30,939 nucleotides of DNA from JABHCC01 sp964444375 (GTDB taxonomy: Bacteria > Bacteroidota > Bacteroidia > Bacteroidales > UBA12481). The position numbers were made by a program, and so were the translations under genes. Below, piece after piece: positions 7,124 to 14,013 of the stretch (position 1 is its first letter; each line of letters opens with the position of its first letter). The stretch spans positions 1-30,939 of the forward strand of contig CAYUGX010000016.1 in assembly GCA_964444375.1 (NCBI GenBank). Reading direction: 5' to 3'. Below the pieces are notes generated by a model. It had not been told where the DNA came from, did no database searches, and saw nothing but the letters and a program-made list of their open reading frames with translations.

Positions 7124-8179
7124 TCAATTTAAGATCATTATCTTTTTACGAAGAAAGGCTTCATGGCCTATGAAGTCAATGTAATAGAGACCATCCGGCA
7201 GGTGATCAATATCTACATGGCCATTTGCTTGAGTCAAGGGTTTCTTCAAAATCACTTTCCCGGATGAGTCCATCACCTGGAGAAATTGGAGGTGGTCGAT
7301 GGCAGCATGAAGCCGATAATGAAGGTGTTCATTTGCTGGTGATGGAAAAACATCGATGTGATGATTGAGTGAGATCGGTTCAGTAGTGGTGGAGGCTGAT
7401 TCCTGATACAATTCCCATACCTCATCAGACGATAGTGGTGTATCGAAAATTTTGAGTTCGTCAATGGCTCCTTTGAAATATTGTTGAACCTCATTCCAAT
7501 ACCCGCTTCCGATCCACATTTTTTGGTGCTTCAATGCGTCTTTAAAAAACTCAGAATAGCTTGCTGTACCGAAATTATACAGACGGTTCTTCATTTCCTG
7601 GCCATTGAGGTATCCAGTATTGAAGTCCTCACCAACCACCACAACGATATGATTCCAGACACCTTCAGTGATCGCATTTTTTGAATCAAAGCAAAATGAG
7701 GGATAGGTGCAGCCATTACTCCATATGGTGAAGTACAGCCGTTTAGAATTGAGATGGATCGGATCGTGTCCGATCTCGATAATCAGCCCCTGGTTGGCTG
7801 CATCCCAGAAATCGCACTCCTGTTCAGTTCCGTAATAAAATATGGGTGCTATGCCATGATCGGTTGGGATGTGATCGATTCTGAACCAAACAGAAATGGT
7901 ACCCTCACCCATTTTTTGATACATGGGTGGCGGTATTTTGCCATCTTCTGGGATTCTGGCATAGGCATTTATTCCATTTAAATATAAGGCATGCCCATTT
8001 ATTCCACTAACCAGCTTACCTCCGTAATTCGTTCCGTGGTTACCAAACTCTGTTTGATCATAAAGTGAATCGCCATCGATTGTTTCAAAGTCATAATGAG
8101 CAACCAGTCCAACTTGGGCCCATATCGCCTGACTGATCAGCCAGAATAAAACCGGCATGAGAATTCTCAATTTCACCAC
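7124..8179 (-). CDS. Secreted LamG-domain protein with type IX sorting domain
   Basis: A 351-residue exported protein: signal peptide 1..21 (ending IWA-Q), a concanavalin A-like LamG domain (about 22..245, with VAHYDFE, YLNGINAYARIP, TISVWFRID, WNHIVVVV, GAIDELKIFD) and a type IX secretion C-terminal sorting domain (about 270..351, with IDVFPSPANEHLHYRL, VMDSSGKVI, LPDGLYYIDF and a basic end KKIMILN). It is therefore likely secreted or anchored on the cell surface and may bind carbohydrate or protein. The start is GTG (8177..8179, followed by a second GTG) behind a strong AAGGAGG, which is unusual in this phylum. An ATG at residue 8 is an alternative. It lies downstream of the GH20 gene. Confidence 0.9.
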   Translation of the reverse strand: MVKLRILMPVLFWLISQAIWAQVGLVAHYDFETIDGDSLYDQTEFGNHGTNYGGKLVSGINGHALYLNGINAYARIPEDGKIPPPMYQKMGEGTISVWFRIDHIPTDHGIAPIFYYGTEQECDFWDAANQGLIIEIGHDPIHLNSKRLYFTIWSNGCTYPSFCFDSKNAITEGVWNHIVVVVGEDFNTGYLNGQEMKNRLYNFGTASYSEFFKDALKHQKMWIGSGYWNEVQQYFKGAIDELKIFDTPLSSDEVWELYQESASTTTEPISLNHHIDVFPSPANEHLHYRLHAAIDHLQFLQVMDSSGKVILKKPLTQANGHVDIDHLPDGLYYIDFIGHEAFLRKKIMILN

Positions 8180-8182
8180 CTG

Positions 8183-8195
8183 TCCTCCTTTTTAT
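8183..8195 (-). promoter_or_regulatory. Strong Shine-Dalgarno deciding a GTG start
   Basis: On the minus strand AAAAAGGAGGACAG precedes GTG-GTG. AGGAGG is 4 bases from the first GTG and 7 from the second. A near-perfect anti-16S match supports initiation at a GTG here, rather than at the ATG seven codons in. Confidence 0.65.
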
Positions 8196-8228
8196 GTTTT
8201 AGTCGGATAGTGCCCATTGTCCTGACAG

Positions 8229-8243
8229 TTAGGGTGACCCTAA
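8229..8243. promoter_or_regulatory. Perfect inverted repeat, operator-like
   Basis: TTAGGGT-G-ACCCTAA, 7-bp arms with a 1-base centre, in the 111-base gap between the GH20 stop and the LamG/T9SS start, 50 bases upstream of that start. The spacer is too short for an RNA hairpin, so a dimeric DNA-binding protein site is the more natural reading. Confidence 0.5.
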
Positions 8244-8290
8244 TACAGTGAAACGTCAAGTTTTATTGCTTGTTGTGACCGTCAGGATCG

Positions 8291-10354
8291 CTATTTTAAT
8301 AGCTTTTTATTGAGTTTGTCAATAAAGAATTCCTCAGCTCTGAACTGCCAGTCAAAGTTTATCGATTGATTGGCCAGATGCACATGATGATCTTGATCAA
8401 GCAGATAATCGGCCGGCTTATCCAATACCCGGGTAACACCATATACCTCTTCGAGGGTGGCTCGAATATCAGCAAATCCAATCGCATGTTGATTCAATGA
8501 TTCAAGAGCAACAGATCGTTCTTGATCATTTTTGGCCCGATCAAAGGCATCCAAAAGCAGCAGGGCTTTGAATGAAAAAGCAGTGAGCTTATTCACCTGC
8601 TCATAAACACTCAGGGTATACTCGTTTCGCTGGAGAAGTTCTTTCATCTTAGCGATTCTTTCCGTCACTAATTCACAAGAAACCAGCATGGTGGCCGCTA
8701 ATTCTATCCGGTCGGCATGCTTTTCACTCCAGGCACCGGGCTGATCGGGATCGGGAAGCTCAATCACAGATTCTTCAAGTGGATTTTGTTGCCCGGCCAG
8801 GTAATTGCGTTGATTTCCTTTCAGCAATGTGTTTTTATAGTTCCCTACCGGATGTTCAAGTTCATCGATAAAAGCCAGGTCAGCTGATGCTGCATCTGCT
8901 GAAAATTCACGCTGCCGATAAGCCGATTTGATTTTTTCTTTCTCCCTCTGCTCGCCTGCCCATGTGTATTCGGCGAAGATAGTTATCCCACGTTTATACA
9001 ATTCAAAATGAGGAGAATCGTCGTCCCACAAGGTCAGTAATAAACCAGTTGACCCAGTCTCGATTGAAGAAAGGGCAAATTGACGGATATTTTCCATGTT
9101 GCTTTGGTTCTGAGGCATCAAAACCCATCTGGTCTGACCTGCAGTTGCTCCCATTACTTTAAAACCATGTTGTTTGAACCAGTCCATGGCTTTCCCGTTA
9201 CCAATAGCTTGTGGGGCACTATAGTTCCACCTCATGTAGATGCAGTTCTTAGGAAAGTGGTCTAGAAACTCGACTAGTTTGGGTTCATTGGCCTGCCAAA
9301 TACTGTCTACCCGGCTCTGGGAAAGACTGGCATTATGAAGGGTTCTGTATACCCCCGCATGCTTTAAAGGCATATCATCCCAAAAGATGGGTATGCGATC
9401 ATTTTCTTCAGCAAACTGACATACTTTATTCAACCAGTTGAGTTGTAATTCAAGTGGAGACTGACCGCTATTTCTACCGGTCGTGTGTACCTCGTCACCA
9501 CCCACATGAAGGTATTTGCCATGCGGGAAGGCTTCCAGGGCATCCAGGTACAAATCAAATTGAACCTCATAGGTTTTCGGATCCAGGGGGTTAAAGGCCC
9601 AGTCACTTTCTGGGTTGTCACGGAGATCATGGTACCCTTCGTGTTTCAATACAAATGAGGCATGGCCTAATCCCTGAACAAGCGGACTCAGTTCAATGTT
9701 GCGCTCAAGAGCGTATGCAGATAACTGGGCCCATTCTTCTATGCTGAAGGCATCACCTGACCCAACTTTCGGTTGACGCACATAGGCCAGCTTATCCTCG
9801 ACTTCGACTATGATGGCATTGATCTTATACGATCCGAGCCAATCCATTAATCCGTAGTAATACTCCAACTTCTCACGATGGTGCTTGACGTCGAGGTGAA
9901 TGGCCCGGTAGGCCAGAAGCGGATAATCTGTGATACTGCAGATGGGTAAAGGCACTTCCTGGTCAACGGCATCCTGAATCAGCTGTTCAAGGGTTTTGAT
10001 TCCATAAAATAGGCCTGCCTGGTCCTTACCAGTAATTGAGATGTGTTTTGTCGTAATGTTTAACTGGTAACCCTCGGGATTAACATCCAGAACCTGGTCA
10101 ATGGACAGGATCAAATTGGCATCATTTTTTTCTTTGGTGGCCTGAATACCATTCAAAATCTTTCCAAAAACTGGTAAAGGGTTATCATCCGAAAGGTAAT
10201 ACTGATCAATGTCAGCAGCCTGCAAATCACTGTCACCTTTTATTGAAAATTCCTGAGGTTCAGGCAGTAAAATAAATTCACCTGATGTCTTTTTCCCAGG
10301 TTGGCACGAAATCAATAATAAGAAGAGTGCAAGGAGTGTCAGAATTCTGTTCAT
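8291..10354 (-). CDS. Beta-N-acetylhexosaminidase, GH20, lipoprotein
   Basis: A 687-residue exported enzyme removing terminal GlcNAc/GalNAc from glycans. Lipoprotein signal with lipobox LISC (Cys17), a GH20b-type N-terminal domain (about 25..140), then the catalytic barrel. Substrate-binding Arg150 lies in LAYRAIHLDVKHHR, and the catalytic Asp287-Glu288 pair is in HVGGDEVH (283..290). The C-terminal 200 residues are helical and probably an accessory domain. Substrate-assisted catalysis is the known mechanism. It follows the arsenite exporter gene by 13 bases on the same strand, an odd functional pairing, and precedes the LamG/T9SS gene. Together with nearby fucosidases and sulfatase it suggests breakdown of HexNAc-bearing glycans. 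Confidence 0.94.
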   Translation of the reverse strand: MNRILTLLALFLLLISCQPGKKTSGEFILLPEPQEFSIKGDSDLQAADIDQYYLSDDNPLPVFGKILNGIQATKEKNDANLILSIDQVLDVNPEGYQLNITTKHISITGKDQAGLFYGIKTLEQLIQDAVDQEVPLPICSITDYPLLAYRAIHLDVKHHREKLEYYYGLMDWLGSYKINAIIVEVEDKLAYVRQPKVGSGDAFSIEEWAQLSAYALERNIELSPLVQGLGHASFVLKHEGYHDLRDNPESDWAFNPLDPKTYEVQFDLYLDALEAFPHGKYLHVGGDEVHTTGRNSGQSPLELQLNWLNKVCQFAEENDRIPIFWDDMPLKHAGVYRTLHNASLSQSRVDSIWQANEPKLVEFLDHFPKNCIYMRWNYSAPQAIGNGKAMDWFKQHGFKVMGATAGQTRWVLMPQNQSNMENIRQFALSSIETGSTGLLLTLWDDDSPHFELYKRGITIFAEYTWAGEQREKEKIKSAYRQREFSADAASADLAFIDELEHPVGNYKNTLLKGNQRNYLAGQQNPLEESVIELPDPDQPGAWSEKHADRIELAATMLVSCELVTERIAKMKELLQRNEYTLSVYEQVNKLTAFSFKALLLLDAFDRAKNDQERSVALESLNQHAIGFADIRATLEEVYGVTRVLDKPADYLLDQDHHVHLANQSINFDWQFRAEEFFIDKLNKKLLK

Positions 10355-10367
10355 GGTATAGTCTAAT

Positions 10368-11402
10368 TTATGCGTATTTCCATCGGTTAGCCAGGGCTAC
10401 CAGTGAAAGCATCACCGGTACTTCAACCAATACCCCCACCACCGTGACCAGAGCTGCCGGTGAGTCGAGACCGAACAGAGAAATAGCCACTGCAACCGCC
10501 AGTTCAAAGAAATTACTGGCACCGATCATCGCCGCAGGTGCACAAACCGGGTGGGGTAGTTTCAGCCTACGACCTCCAAACCAGGCAATAAAAAAGATAA
10601 AATAGGTTTGAATGATTAAAGGTATGGCAATGAGGAGTATTATTACAGGTTTGTCTAGGATGGTTTTACCCTGAAAAGCAAACAGGAGGACCAGGGTTGT
10701 CAGCAATGCGATGATGGAGACCGGTTTAAACCTTGGTAAAAAAGTGTCTTTGAACCATTTTTGGCCTTTGCGTTTGATGAGGATGAGCTGCGTTATATAA
10801 CCCGCGACTAATGGGATGACCACAAATACTACAATACTGGCAACCAAGGTGTCATAGGGTATAGTGATGTTGGTGATTCCCAGTAACAGACCAACAATCG
10901 GGATAAAAGCCACGAGAATAATCAAGTCGTTCAATGAAACCTGTACCAGGGTGTAGTTTGGATCGCCATCGGTTAGGTAGCTCCATACAAACACCATGGC
11001 CGTGCAAGGAGCTGCACCCAGGAGGATGGCTCCGGCAATGTATTCTCCAGCCATAGCCGGATCAATTATGGCCGCATAAATTTTGCTGAAGAATATCCAG
11101 GCAAAGAAAGCCATCGTAAAGGGTTTGATCAACCAATTGACAGCGAGTGTAAGCACAATGCCTTTTGGCCGCTTACCTACATTTTTCAAACTCCTGAAGT
11201 CTACCTGCAGCATCATGGGGTAGATCATGAGCCAGATCAGAATAGCCACCGGTATGTTGACTTTAAAAACTTCAAGCTGACTTAAAAAAGTCACACTATC
11301 ACCAGCGAAACGACCAATCAAAATACCTGCGCCTATGCAGATGGCGACCCATAGGGTTAGGTACTTTTCAAATACACCGATCTTTTTTTTATTGCTTGTC
11401 AT
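10368..11402 (-). CDS. acr3: Arsenite efflux transporter, ACR3 family
   Basis: A 344-residue, ten-helix permease of the BART superfamily that exports arsenite using the proton gradient. The start at 11402 (MTSNKKKIGVFEKYLTLWVA) matches the family N terminus; the frame's upstream extension is only the arsC overlap region read out of frame. The essential conserved cysteine is Cys133 in GAAPCTAMVFVWS. The segments NWLIKPFTMAFFAW and TLVQVSLNDLI are also characteristic. The first 14 bases overlap the end of arsC, so translation is probably coupled: arsenate is reduced, then exported. No arsR regulator is adjacent in this window. Confidence 0.95.
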   Translation of the reverse strand: MTSNKKKIGVFEKYLTLWVAICIGAGILIGRFAGDSVTFLSQLEVFKVNIPVAILIWLMIYPMMLQVDFRSLKNVGKRPKGIVLTLAVNWLIKPFTMAFFAWIFFSKIYAAIIDPAMAGEYIAGAILLGAAPCTAMVFVWSYLTDGDPNYTLVQVSLNDLIILVAFIPIVGLLLGITNITIPYDTLVASIVVFVVIPLVAGYITQLILIKRKGQKWFKDTFLPRFKPVSIIALLTTLVLLFAFQGKTILDKPVIILLIAIPLIIQTYFIFFIAWFGGRRLKLPHPVCAPAAMIGASNFFELAVAVAISLFGLDSPAALVTVVGVLVEVPVMLSLVALANRWKYA

Positions 11403-11829
11403 CCTGGAGTTGAGTTTTAATTTCCTGGAGATAAAGTTGGTAAAAACTTGACTTAATTTCATCCCTGACACGGATGAATTCACTCCAGATGAATTCAGGA
11501 CTACCTGTAGCATGAGAAGGATCGTCAAACCCTATGTGTAGTCTTTTTTCTACTTGACCCAGAAAGGCTGGGCAATTTTCATTCGCACCGCCACAAACCG
11601 TGATCACGAAATCCCAGGCCTCATCCAGATATTGTTCTACCGGATCAGAACTATGGTTACTGATATCGACACCGACCTCTTTCATTGCCTGAACGGCTTG
11701 TGGGTTGATTTGACCTGATGCTTCAGTACCAGCCGAAGCAACCTGAATCCGAGAATCAAAAGATTTCAGAAAACCATGGGCCATTTGGCTTCGGCAGCTG
11801 TTACCTGTGCAGAGAATGAGAATTTTCAT
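11389..11829 (-). CDS. arsC: Arsenate reductase, thioredoxin-coupled (LMW-PTP type)
   Basis: Reduces arsenate to arsenite for export by the following ACR3 gene. With the ATG at 11829 the protein has 146 residues. The phosphatase-type P-loop is C7-TGNS-C12-R13-S, and the redox relay cysteines Cys79 and Cys86 in CGGANENCP correspond to the Cys82/Cys89 pair of the Staphylococcus enzyme. This makes it a thioredoxin-linked reductase, not a plain tyrosine phosphatase. SAGTEASGQINPQAVQAMKEVGVDIS is the usual second block. A start 7 codons earlier (11850) is possible but less like the family. The divergent region to the phosphodiesterase gene holds a 12-base direct repeat that may be its control site. 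Confidence 0.94.
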   Translation of the reverse strand: MKILILCTGNSCRSQMAHGFLKSFDSRIQVASAGTEASGQINPQAVQAMKEVGVDISNHSSDPVEQYLDEAWDFVITVCGGANENCPAFLGQVEKRLHIGFDDPSHATGSPEFIWSEFIRVRDEIKSSFYQLYLQEIKTQLQDDKQ

Positions 11830-11840
11830 TTTTTTAAAGG

Positions 11841-11878
11841 TATTGATCAATGAGGTAGAACACTTTTATTGATAAATG
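11841..11878. repeat. 12-base direct repeat in arsC/phosphodiesterase divergent region
   Basis: TATTGATCAATG (11841..11852) and TATTGATAAATG (11867..11878) repeat with a 26-base period and one mismatch. The first copy contains the 10-base palindrome ATTGATCAAT. It lies 12 bases upstream of the arsC start and 38 upstream of the opposite gene, so it could be an operator serving both. No known consensus was matched. Confidence 0.45.
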
Positions 11879-11916
11879 TGTTCATCTTTGTGAAGCTAAT
11901 TAATAAATTATTAATC

Positions 11917-13032
11917 ATGAAACTGACCCATATTATTTGTTTAGGGACCTTATTGCTGGGGTTCTCAGTTACACATGCACAAAATAGTGTAAATAATATC
12001 AAATTGGATGAAGTTCGCCGAGATGCCCAACGAGAGATTATTCATGTGCCTGATATTGACGGGTACACAACGCTCAAATGTGACTTCCACATGCACACCA
12101 TTTTTTCAGATGGCACAGTGTGGCCAACCATTCGCTTAGATGAGGCCTGGATGGAAGGGCTTGATGCCATCTCAATAACTGACCATATTGAAGGAAGTCC
12201 CTATAAAACGGATGTTGAAGGAGATGACAACAGCAGCTGGAAAGTGGTGGAAAGTGCAGGTCAGAACTACAATGTTATATTGGTGAGGGCAGGTGAAATT
12301 ACCCGGAGTATGCCTCCCGGCCACTTTAATGCCTTGTTCATTGACGATGCGAACAAGCTTGATGTTCGTGATTACAATGAGGCCATGGCTGAGGCCCAAA
12401 GGCAGGGTGCGTTCGTGATCTGGAATCACCCAGGATGGCAGGCGCAGCAGCCTGACACCTGCAAGCAATTTCCGATTCACAAAGAATGGATTCAAAAAGG
12501 TTGGATCCATGGTGTGGAAGTCGCCAATTATGATGAATGGTACCCGATCACAGCTGACTGGTGCGCCGATCAAAACTTGGCCGCCATTGGCAATTCAGAC
12601 ATTCATGGTTTGACAGCACATTTCTATAAAATGCCAGATTACAGACGCTTTATGACCCTGGTTTTTGCTGAAGATAAGAACCTTGAATCGCTCAAAGAAG
12701 CAATGTTTGCACGAAGAACAGTAGCCTGGTTTTCAAAACATGTGGTTGGTCCACAGAAATTGCTGGCCCAGCTATTTGAAAAATCTATTCAGGTTGAAGC
12801 ATTGACTCAGCTCAATGGCAAAGCAGTGAGCAAAGTGGAAATCAGCAATCCTACTGATTTTACCTTCGAATTTGAACCCATGGCAAAAGGATTACCAGCG
12901 TTTACACTCAAACCTCATTCAGTATATTTAATGAATCTGAAAACAGAACTGGAAGGTTTGGAGCTACCTTATAAAATCGCCAATTGGTTTGTACGAACAC
13001 AGCAGCCACTCAATGTTAAGTTGGTTTTGTAG
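11917..13032 (+). CDS. Exported PHP-domain phosphodiesterase (Sb-PDE-like)
   Basis: A 371-residue metal-dependent phosphoesterase of the PHP superfamily. The signal peptide (1..21, VTHA-Q) is followed by the PHP metal motifs DFHMHTIFSDG (56..66, HxH), ISITDH (85..90), WNHPGW and a late GNSDIHG. The overall sequence looks like the Sb-PDE family, named from a Sphingobium enzyme acting on organophosphate diesters. Physiological substrates in Bacteroidota are unknown. The ATG at 11917 opens the signal peptide; the 16 residues upstream in frame are ignored. It is divergent from arsC and followed, 24 bases past its stop, by a strong hairpin terminator lying in the next gene's coding sequence. Confidence 0.85.
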   Translation: MKLTHIICLGTLLLGFSVTHAQNSVNNIKLDEVRRDAQREIIHVPDIDGYTTLKCDFHMHTIFSDGTVWPTIRLDEAWMEGLDAISITDHIEGSPYKTDVEGDDNSSWKVVESAGQNYNVILVRAGEITRSMPPGHFNALFIDDANKLDVRDYNEAMAEAQRQGAFVIWNHPGWQAQQPDTCKQFPIHKEWIQKGWIHGVEVANYDEWYPITADWCADQNLAAIGNSDIHGLTAHFYKMPDYRRFMTLVFAEDKNLESLKEAMFARRTVAWFSKHVVGPQKLLAQLFEKSIQVEALTQLNGKAVSKVEISNPTDFTFEFEPMAKGLPAFTLKPHSVYLMNLKTELEGLELPYKIANWFVRTQQPLNVKLVL

Positions 13033-13047
13033 CATAATAAGATAATA

Positions 13048-13365
13048 TTATCTCGCAAAGGCCTGAACTTCATCAATCAGGCCTTTTTTATAGGCCTCCT
13101 TGATGAGCTCCCATTCGTGGAGCCGGTTAAAGAATAGACTGGCATAATTTCTTTGAATTGGTGATCCATTGAATAAATAGTGTTTGATTTGTTCAATGCC
13201 TTTATCATTTTGAACCAAGCTCAAGGCAAAATCAACAAAACGGGTCATCGCAAAATCAGATTCACCGTTCAAATGATGCATAATGAAGTCGATGTCTTTC
13301 TCCCTACCGGATTTCGCTTTGGTAACTAAATCGGCAAGCAGCCCGCTAAATTTGTTCTGTGCCAT
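13048..13365 (-). CDS. Hypothetical small protein, possible Crp/Fnr target
   Basis: I do not recognise this protein. It has 105 residues from the ATG at 13365; an upstream TTG at 13398 would add 11. It appears soluble and all-helical, without signal peptide or cysteines. The pattern DLVTKAKSGREKDIDFIMHHL, TRFVDFALSLV, GIEQIKHYLFNG, SPIQRNYASLFFNR suggests short helical hairpins as in HEAT/ARM-like repeats, but this is only an impression. It is the last gene of the DUF2147, GH29, Crp/Fnr leftward run, separated from the Crp/Fnr stop by 78 bases that contain a perfect FNR-type box. Its final 14 codons also form the terminator of the convergent phosphodiesterase gene. Confidence 0.7.
   Translation of the reverse strand: MAQNKFSGLLADLVTKAKSGREKDIDFIMHHLNGESDFAMTRFVDFALSLVQNDKGIEQIKHYLFNGSPIQRNYASLFFNRLHEWELIKEAYKKGLIDEVQAFAR
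13057..13089 (+). terminator. Intrinsic terminator of the phosphodiesterase gene, inside a convergent CDS
   Basis: AAAGGCCTGA (13057..13066) pairs perfectly with TCAGGCCTTT (13077..13086) around a 10-base loop, followed by a T run to 13089. It begins 24 bases after the + strand stop at 13032. The same bases encode the C-terminal residues KKGLIDEVQAFA of the convergent minus-strand gene. On the minus strand only a short T tract follows, so it should act mainly rightward. Confidence 0.9.
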
Positions 13366-13424
13366 GATCAAAGAAGATTTAAAAGCTATTCCTGACAAAG
13401 AACCCGCTTTGTTAAAAGATTTCC

Positions 13425-13440
13425 TTTGATCCAGATCAAA
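13425..13440. promoter_or_regulatory. FNR-type box (TTGAT-N4-ATCAA)
   Basis: TTTGATC-CA-GATCAAA is a perfect 16-base dyad containing TTGAT CCAG ATCAA, the FNR consensus. It starts just 4 bases beyond the Crp/Fnr stop and is centred 67 bases upstream of the small hypothetical gene's ATG. The neighbouring regulator carries the E-x-x-S-R recognition pattern expected to read this box. A lone GATCAAA half site recurs at 13366..13372, directly before that ATG. Confidence 0.7.
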
Positions 13441-13443
13441 AAA

Positions 13444-14001
13444 TCAAACTCGCCTGATGCGGCTCAAAGTTTCTTGTGTGACACCTAGTAGCGATGCGAT
13501 ATGGCCCAACTTGGCTCGCTTTATGAGCTGTGGTGCTATCTGCTGAAGGTAGGCATACTTGCCTTTTGCATCTCGGTTGTTAAACTCACGTGTGTTTTGA
13601 TCTATCAAAGCGAATTGCTTCTCCATTAACGCATTAGTGAAAGTGACAAATTCAGGAAACACAATCAATTCTTTGCTCTTTTTTTTCGAAATGCTGATTG
13701 CTGTGACAGGCTCGCAGGCTTGAAGATATTCAGTAGATGGTGTATCTTGCGCATAACTCTGCAACGAAGTAAAGGTTTCATTCTCAGTGTGTATCCACGA
13801 TGTGATCTCCTTGCCATCCGACAGGTGGAATTTCCTGACCATGCCAGAAACCAGGAACCAGATTCTTTGACAGTACTGACCAGGCTGCAAGATAAATTCG
13901 TTCTTTTTAAAAGATTCAGGTGTAGTGAATTGTTCAAGCGCTTCCTCGGCTTTTTTACTGAGATGAACGTAATTTTCTATGTAGCGAATCAGTTCTTCCA
14001 C
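13444..14001 (-). CDS. Crp/Fnr-family transcription regulator
   Basis: A 185-residue regulator. The cyclic-nucleotide-binding-like beta roll spans about residues 25..115 (FILQPGQYCQRIWFLVSGMVRKFHLSDGKEITSWIH), then the dimer helix, then a C-terminal helix-turn-helix (KLGHIASLLGVTQETLSRIRR). The recognition helix has Glu177, Ser180 and Arg181, the same E-x-x-S-R spacing that FNR uses to read TTGAT. There is no cysteine cluster for a 4Fe-4S centre and no clear cAMP-binding RxS motif, so the effector is unknown. The start is GTG, 12 bases after the GH29 stop with no clear ribosome site, suggesting coupling to the fucosidase gene. A matching operator lies just downstream. Confidence 0.9.
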   Translation of the reverse strand: MEELIRYIENYVHLSKKAEEALEQFTTPESFKKNEFILQPGQYCQRIWFLVSGMVRKFHLSDGKEITSWIHTENETFTSLQSYAQDTPSTEYLQACEPVTAISISKKKSKELIVFPEFVTFTNALMEKQFALIDQNTREFNNRDAKGKYAYLQQIAPQLIKRAKLGHIASLLGVTQETLSRIRRV

Positions 14002-14013
14002 GGTATAAATCAG

